64,000 bases of DNA, from NCBI RefSeq assembly GCF_001281485.1, contig NZ_CP012669.1, forward strand, positions 2,387,501-2,451,500. The letters are read 5' to 3'. Both the position numbers and the translations under genes were made by a program. The stretch comes from Altererythrobacter epoxidivorans (GTDB lineage Bacteria > Pseudomonadota > Alphaproteobacteria > Sphingomonadales > Sphingomonadaceae). Below are positions 37,763 through 46,349 of the stretch, piece by piece. Position 1 is the stretch's first letter. Every line of letters begins with the position of its first letter. Under the pieces are notes generated by a model. That model ran no database searches, was not told the origin of the DNA, and was given only the letters and a program-made list of their open reading frames with translations.

Positions 37763-38784
37763 GGCGCGACGAATTCGAGTTCGGGGCCCTGATCGACGCG
37801 GTAGCGTCCGGCAGGAAAGGCCTCGCCATCGAGGATGAAGCTGTCTTCAAGCTCCATTTCGAACGAGCTGGCGGTCAACTGGTGGATGCCGCGCTTGCGT
37901 AGGTTCCTGTTCATCCGGCCCATCAGGATTGCGGGAATGAAGGCCATGGTGCGGCGGGTAACCTGGTCCAGCACGGCAATTTTCAGGCCGTTTCGGAGCG
38001 CGCCGAAGGGCTTCAGTCCAGCGGGAAAGCGTTCCAGCGTCGAAGCGAACAAGATCTGACGATTGGCAGGATCGCCCCTGCCGCTATGCTCCATCGGCAC
38101 GCGATTTGAGCCAAGCAACAGCTGCATCTTCACACCCTTGCGCCAGCGGTTGCTGCTACGCCCGAAAAGCTGGAGCATGGTCCAGCCGGTGGTGACTGCG
38201 ACAGCAAGGCTGTTGAAAGCGCCGAGCTTGTGCGCCCCCTGCCCGGCTTCCGTCGCAAGGGTGAAAACGCCCGCGCCGAGGATGAAGCCGAAGACAGGCA
38301 CGCCTTCTTCGTCGAGCCGCGTCACGACCAGCGGGCGGCGACGGATCCTGCGGCCGTTGTCATAGGCATCGACTGCCTCCTGCAACGACCAGTCGGCCGG
38401 TCCATCAAGATCGACGGCGAGCGCATTGGTCTTGCCCTTGGGCAGGACGGCCAGCGTCGGCCAGTTGTCCTTGAACACGGCAGCGCCAAAGGTCAGCACG
38501 TCGCGCACCGTTCCATCCCCGCCATTGATGACGAGCAATTCGACCCCGCGATCGGCGAGCCGCTGAAGCGCCTGCGGCAATTGCGAACGGTCGCCCGGCT
38601 GCACGACCTGCACATGCGGCGTGTGGTCGCAATTGAGATCGCGGCCCTTGTTGCGGTGGCTGCGCGGATTGTAGATGACGCCAACGGTCGGGTGCTCCGC
38701 GCCCACGGCGGTCCCGGCGCTTTCGCTGCCGCCATCCGATGGATGCGACGAGCCTTGCGCAAAATCGTAGATCGACTTGGCCAT
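37759..38784 (-). CDS. diacylglycerol/lipid kinase family protein
   Basis: A 341-residue protein of the DAGK catalytic superfamily: VGVIYNPRSHRNKG, the nucleotide-binding VINGGDGTVRDVLTFG near residue 90, LPKGKTNALAVDL, and a C-terminal beta domain ending in LDGEAFPAGRYRVDQGPELEF. Such enzymes phosphorylate diacylglycerol, sphingosine-like or undecaprenol lipids on the cytoplasmic face of the membrane. The ATG at 38784 gives MAKSIYDFAQG. It is coupled to the nucleotidyltransferase-like gene. In a sphingomonad, sphingoid bases are a conceivable substrate, but nothing in the sequence proves it. Confidence 0.85.
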   Translation of the reverse strand: MAKSIYDFAQGSSHPSDGGSESAGTAVGAEHPTVGVIYNPRSHRNKGRDLNCDHTPHVQVVQPGDRSQLPQALQRLADRGVELLVINGGDGTVRDVLTFGAAVFKDNWPTLAVLPKGKTNALAVDLDGPADWSLQEAVDAYDNGRRIRRRPLVVTRLDEEGVPVFGFILGAGVFTLATEAGQGAHKLGAFNSLAVAVTTGWTMLQLFGRSSNRWRKGVKMQLLLGSNRVPMEHSGRGDPANRQILFASTLERFPAGLKPFGALRNGLKIAVLDQVTRRTMAFIPAILMGRMNRNLRKRGIHQLTASSFEMELEDSFILDGEAFPAGRYRVDQGPELEFVAP

Positions 38785-38900
38785 GGGGACAGCATCTACC
38801 CCCAAACCGCGACTCGGGGCTATAATTTTCTCCGTTCCGTAACAATTCGGCCAAGGAGGGTGACGAAATTACGGCGACGTCGCGGCAAGCTTGGGTTACG

Positions 38901-40118
38901 ATGCCCGCCATGCTGACCAAGGACCTCCTCGAACGCGCTTCCGGCCTGTCCGAAAGCATCGTCTCGCTGCGCCGCGCCATTCACCGCGAACCCGAACTGG
39001 GGCTGGAAACGCCCAAGACGCTCGCCAAAGTGCGAGAGGCGCTTGGCGACCTGCCGCTGACATGGCGCGAAGGCACCTCGTGCACCGGTGCTGTGGCAAC
39101 TCTGGAAGGGACTGGAGCGGCTGCGGGCGAGAAGCGCCGCGTTCTCCTGCGCGGCGACATGGACGCGCTGCCGATGGACGAGAAGACCGATCTCGATTTC
39201 GCCTCGACCATCCCCGGCCGCATGCACGCCTGCGGACACGACACGCATACGGCGATGCTGGCAGGTGCAGCGCGGTTGCTGAGCGACCGGCGCGACAGTT
39301 TTTCCGGCACGGTCGATTTCATGTTCCAGCCGGGCGAAGAGGGGTATCATGGCGCCCGCTTCATGATCGACGACGGTCTGCTCGACCCGCTGCCCGATGC
39401 CGCCTTCGCGCTCCATATCATGCCCAATGCGCGTTTCGGCACGCTGGCCGGGCGCGCCGGTCCACTGATGGCTGCGGCGGACGAATTTTCCATCACCGTA
39501 AAAGGCCGGGGCGGTCACGCCTCCATGCCGCATGATTGTGCCGATCCGGTTCCGGCGGCTGCCGCCATCGTCGGCGCGATCCAGGCGATGGTCACTCGCC
39601 GCTTCAACGCCGGAAGCGCGGTTGTCGTGACGGTGACGAAGATCCACGCCGGGACCGCCCACAACGTGATCGCCGACGATGTCGAACTGGGCGGCACGAT
39701 GCGCACGCTCACGCCGAAGCACCGCGAGAAGGTGCATCGCCTGATCGAGGAAGTGGCGGTGCAGACCGCGGCCGCTTACGGGGTCGAGGCGATCTGCACG
39801 ATCCGCCACGGTTTCCCTGTCACCATCTGCGACGAACGGGCTGTGACCCTGGGTCAGGGCGTTGCCACCGAACTCGGCGGAGTGGAAGGCTGGCGCACGC
39901 TCGGCGAGCCGATCATGGGCGCAGAAGACTTCTCCTACGTCCTGGAGAAGGTGCCGGGGGCGATGTTCTTCCTCGGCGTGGCGCGCGAAGGTGACGACTG
40001 GCGTTCGTGCTGCGCGATCCATTCGCCGCGGATGCATGTCGATGAAGCCGCCCTGCCGCGCGGCACGGCCATGCTGGCCGGATGTGCGCTGAAATTCCTC
40101 GAGCACGGCTGGGACTGA
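38901..40118 (+). CDS. M20 family metallopeptidase (amidohydrolase/aminoacylase)
   Basis: A 405-residue M20D-type enzyme, the hippuricase/N-acyl-amino-acid amidohydrolase branch. Metal and catalytic motifs: LRGDMDALPMDEKT, MHACGHDTHTAML, FMFQPGEEGYHGARFMI, HIMPN, and IMGAEDFSYVLEKVPG near the C-terminus. It hydrolyses N-acyl amino acids or similar amides in the cytoplasm. An in-frame ATG at 38910 is a possible alternative start. Monocistronic, divergent from the lipid kinase. Confidence 0.93.
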   Translation: MPAMLTKDLLERASGLSESIVSLRRAIHREPELGLETPKTLAKVREALGDLPLTWREGTSCTGAVATLEGTGAAAGEKRRVLLRGDMDALPMDEKTDLDFASTIPGRMHACGHDTHTAMLAGAARLLSDRRDSFSGTVDFMFQPGEEGYHGARFMIDDGLLDPLPDAAFALHIMPNARFGTLAGRAGPLMAAADEFSITVKGRGGHASMPHDCADPVPAAAAIVGAIQAMVTRRFNAGSAVVVTVTKIHAGTAHNVIADDVELGGTMRTLTPKHREKVHRLIEEVAVQTAAAYGVEAICTIRHGFPVTICDERAVTLGQGVATELGGVEGWRTLGEPIMGAEDFSYVLEKVPGAMFFLGVAREGDDWRSCCAIHSPRMHVDEAALPRGTAMLAGCALKFLEHGWD

Positions 40119-40157
40119 CCCCGCCGCGCCCGAGTAGTTTCAGGGAGAGTTCCCCGG

Positions 40158-41453
40158 TCAGGCCGGCTTGCGGGCGAAAATCCCGAAGCCGGCGATGATG
40201 GCGTAACAGATCGCAGGAATGGCGAGCGCCAGCGCCAGATTGCCGCCGGTCGCGTCGGCCACCGCGCCGAACACCAGCGGCACGATCGCGCCGCCGCAGA
40301 TCGCCACGTTGATGATCCCCGAACCGTCGGCAGCGCGCGGGCCCAGCTTTTCGCAGGCGAGGCTGAAGATGGTCGGGAACATGATCGAGTTCATCAGGCC
40401 GACTGCGAGCAGGCTGTAGGCCGCCAGTTCACCCGACGTGTTCGCGCTGATCAGGATCAGCAGGATCGAACCGGTCGCGTTGAAGGCGAGGATCTTGCCC
40501 GGCGAGAAGATGCGGAGGAAGGCCGAGCCGATGAAGCGGCCAACCATGGCGCCGCCCCAATAGAGGCCGATCATCCAGCCGATCACGCTTTCGGGCTGGC
40601 CCAGCACGCGCTCCTCGGCGAGGTAGTTGATGATGATCGAACCGATCGAGACCTCTGCCCCCACGTAAAGGAAGATGCACAGCGCACCGAAACCGAAGCG
40701 GGTGCGTTTCAGCAGGTCGAGGCCTGCCAGCCCTGCCGATGCTTCGTGCCGTTCGCCTTGCAGCCGGTTGCGGAACATCCACACGGCGAGCGCGACCAGC
40801 GCAATCAGGACGGCGACACCGAGATAGCCCTGCCAGATCGCTTCGCTTTCGGCCTGGCGGTAGGCGGTCAGTTCCGCGCCGCTCAGCTGATCGGCGGTGA
40901 CGTTGGCGAGGCTGCCCAGGATGACCGCCGCGCCGACGATCGGGAAAACCGTCGTGCCGAGCGAATTGAAAGCCTGCGCGAAGGTAAGGCGGCTGTGCGC
41001 GGTCTTTTGCGGTCCGAGCAGCGAGATCAGGGGGTTGGCGACGACCTGCACGATCACCACGCCGCTTGCGAGAACGAAGAACGCACCGAGGAACAGCGGG
41101 TAGGCAACGATCTGGCTCGCCGGAATGAACAGCAGGCAGCCGACAATCATGGTGACGAGGCCTGCGACCGCGCCGCGCATGTATCCGATCTTCTTGACCA
41201 GCTTCGCGCCGGGGATGCCGACGAGGGCGTATGCGGCGAAGAAGCAGAACTGGATCAGCATCGCTTCGGTGTAATTGAGCGTGAAAAGCTCTTTCAGCTT
41301 CGGGATGATCACATCGTTAAGCGACGTGATCCCGCCAAAGATGAAGAACAGGCCGAAGACGAAGTAATTGAGGCCGGGGGCGTGGATGCCGTTGCCCTCT
41401 TCCTCGATCGGCGACGGATCCGTGCTCGACGAAACATCGGGTGCGAGTGCCAT
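40158..41453 (-). CDS. FucP-type sugar MFS transporter
   Basis: A 431-residue, 12-helix major facilitator of the FHS (fucose-galactose-glucose:H+ symporter) group: YFVFGLFFIFGGITSLNDVIIPKLKE, FFAAYALVGIPGAKLVKKIG, LLGPQKTAHSRLTFAQAFNSLGT, and GGAIVPLVFGAVAD. Members carry L-fucose, glucose or galactose; alongside a GH3 beta-glucosidase, glucose import is the most natural guess. The start MALAPDVSSST at 41453 fits better than a longer N-terminus. It is last in the receptor-halogenase-GH3 run, and its upstream gap carries two palindromic elements, so it may have its own promoter. Confidence 0.9.
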   Translation of the reverse strand: MALAPDVSSSTDPSPIEEEGNGIHAPGLNYFVFGLFFIFGGITSLNDVIIPKLKELFTLNYTEAMLIQFCFFAAYALVGIPGAKLVKKIGYMRGAVAGLVTMIVGCLLFIPASQIVAYPLFLGAFFVLASGVVIVQVVANPLISLLGPQKTAHSRLTFAQAFNSLGTTVFPIVGAAVILGSLANVTADQLSGAELTAYRQAESEAIWQGYLGVAVLIALVALAVWMFRNRLQGERHEASAGLAGLDLLKRTRFGFGALCIFLYVGAEVSIGSIIINYLAEERVLGQPESVIGWMIGLYWGGAMVGRFIGSAFLRIFSPGKILAFNATGSILLILISANTSGELAAYSLLAVGLMNSIMFPTIFSLACEKLGPRAADGSGIINVAICGGAIVPLVFGAVADATGGNLALALAIPAICYAIIAGFGIFARKPA

Positions 41454-41488
41454 TATTTTCTCTCCCAGGTTCCCGCTTGATGCGGAAT

Positions 41489-41536
41489 GCATGGACTAAC
41501 GCATACCCTCGGCGCGTCCATGCGTATTCGAATACG
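41489..41536. promoter_or_regulatory. palindromic elements upstream of the FucP-type gene
   Basis: Two perfect inverted repeats lie between the GH3 stop and the symporter start: GCATGGAC (41489-41496) with GTCCATGC (41516-41523), spacer 19; and the 14-bp palindrome CGTATTCGAATACG (41523-41536). The latter differs from the AACGTT-centred sites of the locus, so a different regulator may act here. Confidence 0.45.
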
Positions 41537-41541
41537 TCCGA

Positions 41542-43929
41542 TCAGAACGAACAGTCCGTGCCTTCGGGCAAATCGACCCGCGCAATGCCCGAAATGCTGA
41601 ACTTGAGCGGACCCTGCGACGTGATCGTGATGGCGTTTCCGCCAGCGATGCAGCTTTCCGTCAGGATCATCTGGCGCCAGTCCTTGCCGCCCGCGACCGC
41701 AAGGTCTGCGGTGACGTCGAGGACCTTGTCGCCCACCTTGACCGTCACCGGCGCCGTCGGGCTGGCTGCAACCGAATAATCGATCACGAAATCGCCGCCC
41801 TTGCTGCCGTCGCCGGTGATAGTGAGCGAGGAACCGGGCTCGAAAGTGACTTCGCGCGCATCTTCCTGTCGCAGGCGATCGATGCCGCGTGCAGTAATGC
41901 CCGCCGCTTCGCCGCGCAGGTCTGGCAGCGCCTTGCCGCCGGCAGAAGCGGTAACGCCCTGCGACAGGCGGCCGTTTTCGTACCACGCGTTGGACGGTGC
42001 GTCGGACAGGAACCCGCATTCTTCGCTCAGCACATCGGGACCACCGGTCTGGCCGGTCGCGAGGCCATAGCCGCGCTTGAACAGGGCGCCTTCGGGTCCA
42101 TTGACGGGCTTGCCATTGCATTCGACCGGCCAGCTGAACGATAGCCGCCCGCTTGCCTCGCGCTTGCCGAACAGGATGTCGGACACGCCTGCCCCCTCAC
42201 CGCCGGGCAGCCAGCTTGCCACGAAGGCATCGGCCGCGTTGAGCTCGCGATTGACCCACATTGGACGCCCCGAAAGGAAGACTGCGACCACCGGGATGTT
42301 CGCCTTCTTGAGCTTGCGGATGAGCGCCAGCCCCTCTTCGTCGGAGAAGGCGAGATTCTTACGGTCGCCATAGAATTCGGCATAAGGCTGTTCGCCGAAT
42401 ACGACGATTGCCGCATCGACCACGCCGCGCGGCAGGTCGCCATCCTTCGACAGGATGACATTGCCGCCAGCCGCAGCCACTTCGTCGGCAATGCCCTTGT
42501 AGATCGAGGTCGCGCCGGGAAAGTAATCGTTGGTCAGCTCGCTGCCACCCTGCCATGTCAGGGTCCAGCCACCGGCCGCCTGCTGGATGCTGTCCGCAGC
42601 GCTTCCGGCGACGAGGAACCTAGCGCCCGGTTTCAGCGGCAGGACGCCGTTGTTCTTCAGGATGACCTGCGATTTTGCCACCGCCTCGCGTGCGAGCGCC
42701 CGGTGTTCGGGCGAGCCGACGATATCGAGTTGGCCGCCTACGCCGCGTTCGGATGGACGCTTTGCATCGGGGCCGATTATCCCGGCGCGCAGCTTGACCT
42801 TCAGGATGCGTGCAACCGCACGGTCGAGGGTCGCCATCGGGATGGTGCCATCCTCGACCTGCGCGACGAGATTTTCGAGCAGCGGCTTCCAGTCGTCGGG
42901 CACCATGTAGATGTCGAGGCCGGCCTTCAGAGCCTGAGCGCAATCCGTCACGGTGCAACCCTTGACCTGGCCGTGGCCGTTCCAGTCGCCGACCACCAGC
43001 CCGTCAAAGCCCATTTCGTCACGCAGCACGCCGGTCAGCAAGGCTTCGTTGCCATGCATCTTCTTGCCGTTGATCGAATTGAAGCTGGCCATCACCGCCT
43101 GCACGCCAGCGTCGATCGCGACGGGGTAGGGCACTGCGTGGATTTTCTTCAGTTCCTCGATGTCGCCATGGACGTCACCGGTGTCGATGCCCTGCGCCGT
43201 GCCGCCATCGCCGAAGAAGTGCTTGGCCGTGGCGATAACCCGGCGATCGCCGAGATAATCATCGGTACCCGGCGCACCTTGCAAGCCTTCGACCAGCGCC
43301 GCGCCCAGTTCGGCGACGAGTTGCGGGTCTTCGGAATAGCTTTCGTAGGCCCGACCCCAGCGGTCGTCCTGCGCAACGGCAACCGTCGGCGAGAAGTTCC
43401 AGTCGATGCCGGTCGCCTCGATTTCTGCCGCAGTGGCCGCGCCGATCCGGCGGACGAGATCGGGATCATGCGTCGCGCCCAGGCCAACGTTGTGCGGGAA
43501 GATGGTCGCGCCGGTGACATTGGTATGCCCGTGCACGGCATCGGTGCCCCACATGGTGGGGATTGCCGGCTCGCCATTGGGCAGCGGCTTGACCGAAGCA
43601 TCGTACATTTCATCTGCGAGGCGCAGCCATTCGCCGGCACTGGCGAATTCGTCGCCATAGGGGCCACCGTTTCCGCCGTTGAGGTAACTGCCGAAGCGAT
43701 AACGCTCCATGTCCTGCGCGGTGAACGAATTGATCTGCGGCTGGATCAGCTGGGCAACCTTGCGCTCCAGGCTCATCTTCGAAAGCAGGGCGGCAACCTG
43801 CTCGTCTTCGCTCGCAGCGGGAGCGGCTGCGGATTCAACGGGCTCAACAGGCGTGGTGGCACATGCGCCGAGGCCGGCCGCAAGCGCAATCGCCGCAGTA
43901 AAATGAAGTGCACGAAAAGCGGTATTCAC
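41542..43929 (-). CDS. glycoside hydrolase family 3, exo-beta-glucosidase (ExoP-like) lipoprotein
   Basis: A 795-residue GH3 enzyme with a lipoprotein-type signal (lipobox GLGAC), so it acts in the periplasm or at the outer membrane. The GH3 N-terminal barrel shows PTMWGTDAVHGHTNV, RVIATAKHFFGDGGT and the nucleophile Asp in GLVVGDWNGH; the second domain has KNNGVLPLKPGARFLVAG; an additional C-terminal carbohydrate-binding-like domain of about 150 residues is typical of the exo-1,3/1,4-beta-glucan glucohydrolase group. It should release glucose from beta-glucans or cello-oligosaccharides. A perfect AACGTT-centred palindrome lies upstream, consistent with control by the LacI protein of the locus. 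Confidence 0.95.
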   Translation of the reverse strand: MNTAFRALHFTAAIALAAGLGACATTPVEPVESAAAPAASEDEQVAALLSKMSLERKVAQLIQPQINSFTAQDMERYRFGSYLNGGNGGPYGDEFASAGEWLRLADEMYDASVKPLPNGEPAIPTMWGTDAVHGHTNVTGATIFPHNVGLGATHDPDLVRRIGAATAAEIEATGIDWNFSPTVAVAQDDRWGRAYESYSEDPQLVAELGAALVEGLQGAPGTDDYLGDRRVIATAKHFFGDGGTAQGIDTGDVHGDIEELKKIHAVPYPVAIDAGVQAVMASFNSINGKKMHGNEALLTGVLRDEMGFDGLVVGDWNGHGQVKGCTVTDCAQALKAGLDIYMVPDDWKPLLENLVAQVEDGTIPMATLDRAVARILKVKLRAGIIGPDAKRPSERGVGGQLDIVGSPEHRALAREAVAKSQVILKNNGVLPLKPGARFLVAGSAADSIQQAAGGWTLTWQGGSELTNDYFPGATSIYKGIADEVAAAGGNVILSKDGDLPRGVVDAAIVVFGEQPYAEFYGDRKNLAFSDEEGLALIRKLKKANIPVVAVFLSGRPMWVNRELNAADAFVASWLPGGEGAGVSDILFGKREASGRLSFSWPVECNGKPVNGPEGALFKRGYGLATGQTGGPDVLSEECGFLSDAPSNAWYENGRLSQGVTASAGGKALPDLRGEAAGITARGIDRLRQEDAREVTFEPGSSLTITGDGSKGGDFVIDYSVAASPTAPVTVKVGDKVLDVTADLAVAGGKDWRQMILTESCIAGGNAITITSQGPLKFSISGIARVDLPEGTDCSF

Positions 43930-43953
43930 GAATTATCCCTCCCAAACGCCCTT

Positions 43954-43969
43954 TTGAGAACGTTCTCAA
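43954..43969. promoter_or_regulatory. LacI-type operator upstream of the GH3 gene
   Basis: TTGAGAACGTTCTCAA is a perfect 16-bp palindrome with a central CG, 25 bases before the GH3 start. This is the classical shape of a LacI/GalR-family operator. A related AACGTT-centred element precedes the TonB receptor, and a LacI gene lies between the two. Confidence 0.75.
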
Positions 43970-44007
43970 TTCGAGGGATTACACGCTGGGAAGTGAAAAT
44001 CAAGCGC

Positions 44008-45210
44008 CTATCTGGCGCGGGCAAGGAAGAGGATCAGCAGGCAGGCGACCGCCGCCAGCGCAGCAAGCAGCACGAACAGCGCGCTGAATCCGGCGACGGG
44101 CACCAGTGCAAGCGTCAGGCCAGGGATGATCAAAGAAGGAACCGTATTGGTGAGATTGAAGAAGCCGAGATCGCGCGCCCGATGCTGCGGACGCGGCAAT
44201 ACCCGGAGCGTCTGGCTCGAATGGAGCGACAGGAACGTCATCGAACTGATGCCGAACAGGACATAGCCGGCAAGGGCCGAATTCTCCGTCGTTGCAAGCG
44301 CCATCGCGATAAGGCCGAGGGAGGACAGCGCCGCGCAGATAGCCAGCGGCACCATCGGGCGGCCATGGCGGTCCGACCAGCGCCCCGCGACCAGCGCTAT
44401 CGGCACTGCCACGACCAGCACGACGCTGAAGATATTCGCTGCCCGGTTCTCACCGAAATCGGGCGTGATCGAGCGCATCCAGAACAGCAGGAATGCGAAC
44501 AACGCGGCTTCGGATACCTGCACGAGCAGCCTCGCGGTCCACATCCCGACGATGGCCTTGCGCTGGCGCTTGCCCGCCTCTGCCCGCTGAGAGAGCTTGT
44601 CCGCAGGCTCCATCAGGCGGGGCATGCGCCGTCCGCCACCGAATACGAGGGCCGGCGCGATCATCACGCCGACGATCGCGGCGACCAGCACGAGGCGCGT
44701 CTGGCCGTCGGCAAGCCCGGGGAATGTGACGAAGGCGCCCGACAGTGCGCCCAGTGCCGGGGCGAGCGCAAAGAGTCCGCCGAGCAGGCCCTTCTGTTCG
44801 TCCGGCACGCAGTCTCCCGCCCAAGCGAGCAATGGCGACAGCATCATGTTGAGCGACATCTGCCAGACCATGACGATGGCGATGATCTGCGAGAGAGAGG
44901 TGGCATAGCCGACGCAGACGAGCAGCGCACCCGAGGCGATCATTCCGGCGAGGATCCAGCCGCGCCTCGTGCCGCTGCGATCGCTGAGCCAGCCGAAACC
45001 GATATTGGCGAGACTGGCGATCACGGCGCCTGCAAATGTCGAATAGGATAGCGCTGCAACGTCCTCGCCGCCCATCAACTCGCTGATGCGGACCGGCAGA
45101 AGGACGGTGAGGAAGGGGACATAGGCAACCGCGCCGCCTGCCACGGCCAGTGTCAGCAGAAGCAGGAACCAGAGCGGCTGGCGCTCTTGCGAAGGGGTGT
45201 CAGCCGCCAT
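44008..45210 (-). CDS. MFS transporter
   Basis: A 400-residue, 12-helix MFS permease: FLLLLTLAVAGGAVAYVPFL, IGFGWLSDRSGTRRGWILAG (the loop 2-3 motif), AGDCVPDEQKGLLGG, and VAGRWSDRHGRPMVPLAICA (the repeated motif in the second half). It resembles oligosaccharide/melibiose-type or SLC45-like carriers found with TonB receptors in sphingomonads. The ATG at 45210 gives MAADTPSQERQPLW and overlaps the LacI stop by eleven bases. A disaccharide or glucoside substrate is inferred from the neighbours. Confidence 0.88.
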   Translation of the reverse strand: MAADTPSQERQPLWFLLLLTLAVAGGAVAYVPFLTVLLPVRISELMGGEDVAALSYSTFAGAVIASLANIGFGWLSDRSGTRRGWILAGMIASGALLVCVGYATSLSQIIAIVMVWQMSLNMMLSPLLAWAGDCVPDEQKGLLGGLFALAPALGALSGAFVTFPGLADGQTRLVLVAAIVGVMIAPALVFGGGRRMPRLMEPADKLSQRAEAGKRQRKAIVGMWTARLLVQVSEAALFAFLLFWMRSITPDFGENRAANIFSVVLVVAVPIALVAGRWSDRHGRPMVPLAICAALSSLGLIAMALATTENSALAGYVLFGISSMTFLSLHSSQTLRVLPRPQHRARDLGFFNLTNTVPSLIIPGLTLALVPVAGFSALFVLLAALAAVACLLILFLARAR

Positions 45211-46261
45211 TTGCAGCCGGCACAGGCCCGGTCGAGGCACGCTCTACCAGCGAACCTTCGACGTTGATCGGCTCTGTCGGCATGGCGATCTTGTCCTGAT
45301 TGATGAGCAGTTCGACAGCCCGGGAAATCGTCTCGGCGATCGGCTGATCGACCGCTGTCAGTGCAGGCTGCGTGAATTTGACGATGGGCGTGTTGTCGAA
45401 ACTGACGAGCGACAGGTCGCGCGGGATCTCGAGCTCAAGGTCGCGAGCCACCTCGAGCGTCGCCAGCGACATCTGGTCACTCGAAGCGATGATCGCGGTC
45501 GGACGGTCAGGGGAATCGAGCAGGCGGCGTGCTGCCTTGAGACCGGATTCGAAACTGAAGTCGCCGCGTTCGCACAAGCCATCGGTAGCAAGGCCAGCGT
45601 CCTGCATGGCGCGCAGCCAGCCGTCGATGCGCCATCCGCTGAGGCTGTATTCCTCAGGCCCGGCGATCAGCGCAATCCGGGTGTGGCCGAGGCCGATCAG
45701 GTGTTCGGTCGCCTTTCGAGCAGAGCCATCATCATCCAGCGTCAGGCGGATGCCCGGCCCCGGCTCGAGCGAGCTGATCCGTGCGAAAGAGATCTGGCGC
45801 TTGGCCAGCAGCCCGGTGATGAGCGGGTTTTCCGAGTGCGGCGGTGTCAGGATCACCCCGTCCGGCTGGAGCGCTGCGATCATCGCCGACAGTTCGCGTT
45901 CGACATGGTCGTTATGCGTGTCGACCAGTTCGACCATCATGCGATAGCCGTGTTCGGCACAGGTCAGCATCCCGCCGAGCAGCATCTGGTCGACCCAGTC
46001 GGTACCGATGCGCTCGCGCCAGTCGGCAATCGTGCGTTCGCGATCGTTGATGGCAAGGATGAGATAGGACCTCGAACCGCTCATCCGCTGGGCCGCGATC
46101 GAGGGGACATAGCCCAGCCTGTCGATCGACGCCTGCACCCGCTCCTTCATTTCCGGGCGAACATTGGGTTCATTGTTGATGACGCGGCTGACCGTTTGCA
46201 GCGACACCCCTGCGTCCGCTGCAACATGCTTGATAGTCACTGCCTGGCGACGCCTAGCCAC
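45200..46261 (-). CDS. LacI family transcriptional regulator
   Basis: A 353-residue repressor: HTH TIKHVAADAGVSLQTVSRVI with the hinge region RLGYVPSIAAQRMSG, then a periplasmic-binding-protein-like sensor domain (SYLILAINDRER, GVILTPPHSENPL, RIALIAGPEEYSLSGW, TAIIASSDQMSLATLEVARD). The probable start is GTG 46261. LacI proteins bind sugar ligands and release CG-centred palindromes. The likely targets are the TTGAGAACGTTCTCAA site before the GH3 gene and the GTGAACGTT/AACGTTCAC pair before the TonB receptor. Confidence 0.95.
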   Translation of the reverse strand: MARRRQAVTIKHVAADAGVSLQTVSRVINNEPNVRPEMKERVQASIDRLGYVPSIAAQRMSGSRSYLILAINDRERTIADWRERIGTDWVDQMLLGGMLTCAEHGYRMMVELVDTHNDHVERELSAMIAALQPDGVILTPPHSENPLITGLLAKRQISFARISSLEPGPGIRLTLDDDGSARKATEHLIGLGHTRIALIAGPEEYSLSGWRIDGWLRAMQDAGLATDGLCERGDFSFESGLKAARRLLDSPDRPTAIIASSDQMSLATLEVARDLELEIPRDLSLVSFDNTPIVKFTQPALTAVDQPIAETISRAVELLINQDKIAMPTEPINVEGSLVERASTGPVPAANGG

Positions 46262-46349
46262 CTGCCGTTACCCCCTTCGATCCCTTGGCGGGCGGACTTA
46301 TCCCAACACCCGCGCCAGTTCCAGCCATGTCATGCAATTGTTGCGGCAA

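Noticed and set aside
42703..45051. 782-codon plus-strand frame spanning the GH3 and MFS genes
   Set aside because: It runs antisense to two clear genes and an operator, and is low-complexity Arg/Gln/His-rich sequence.
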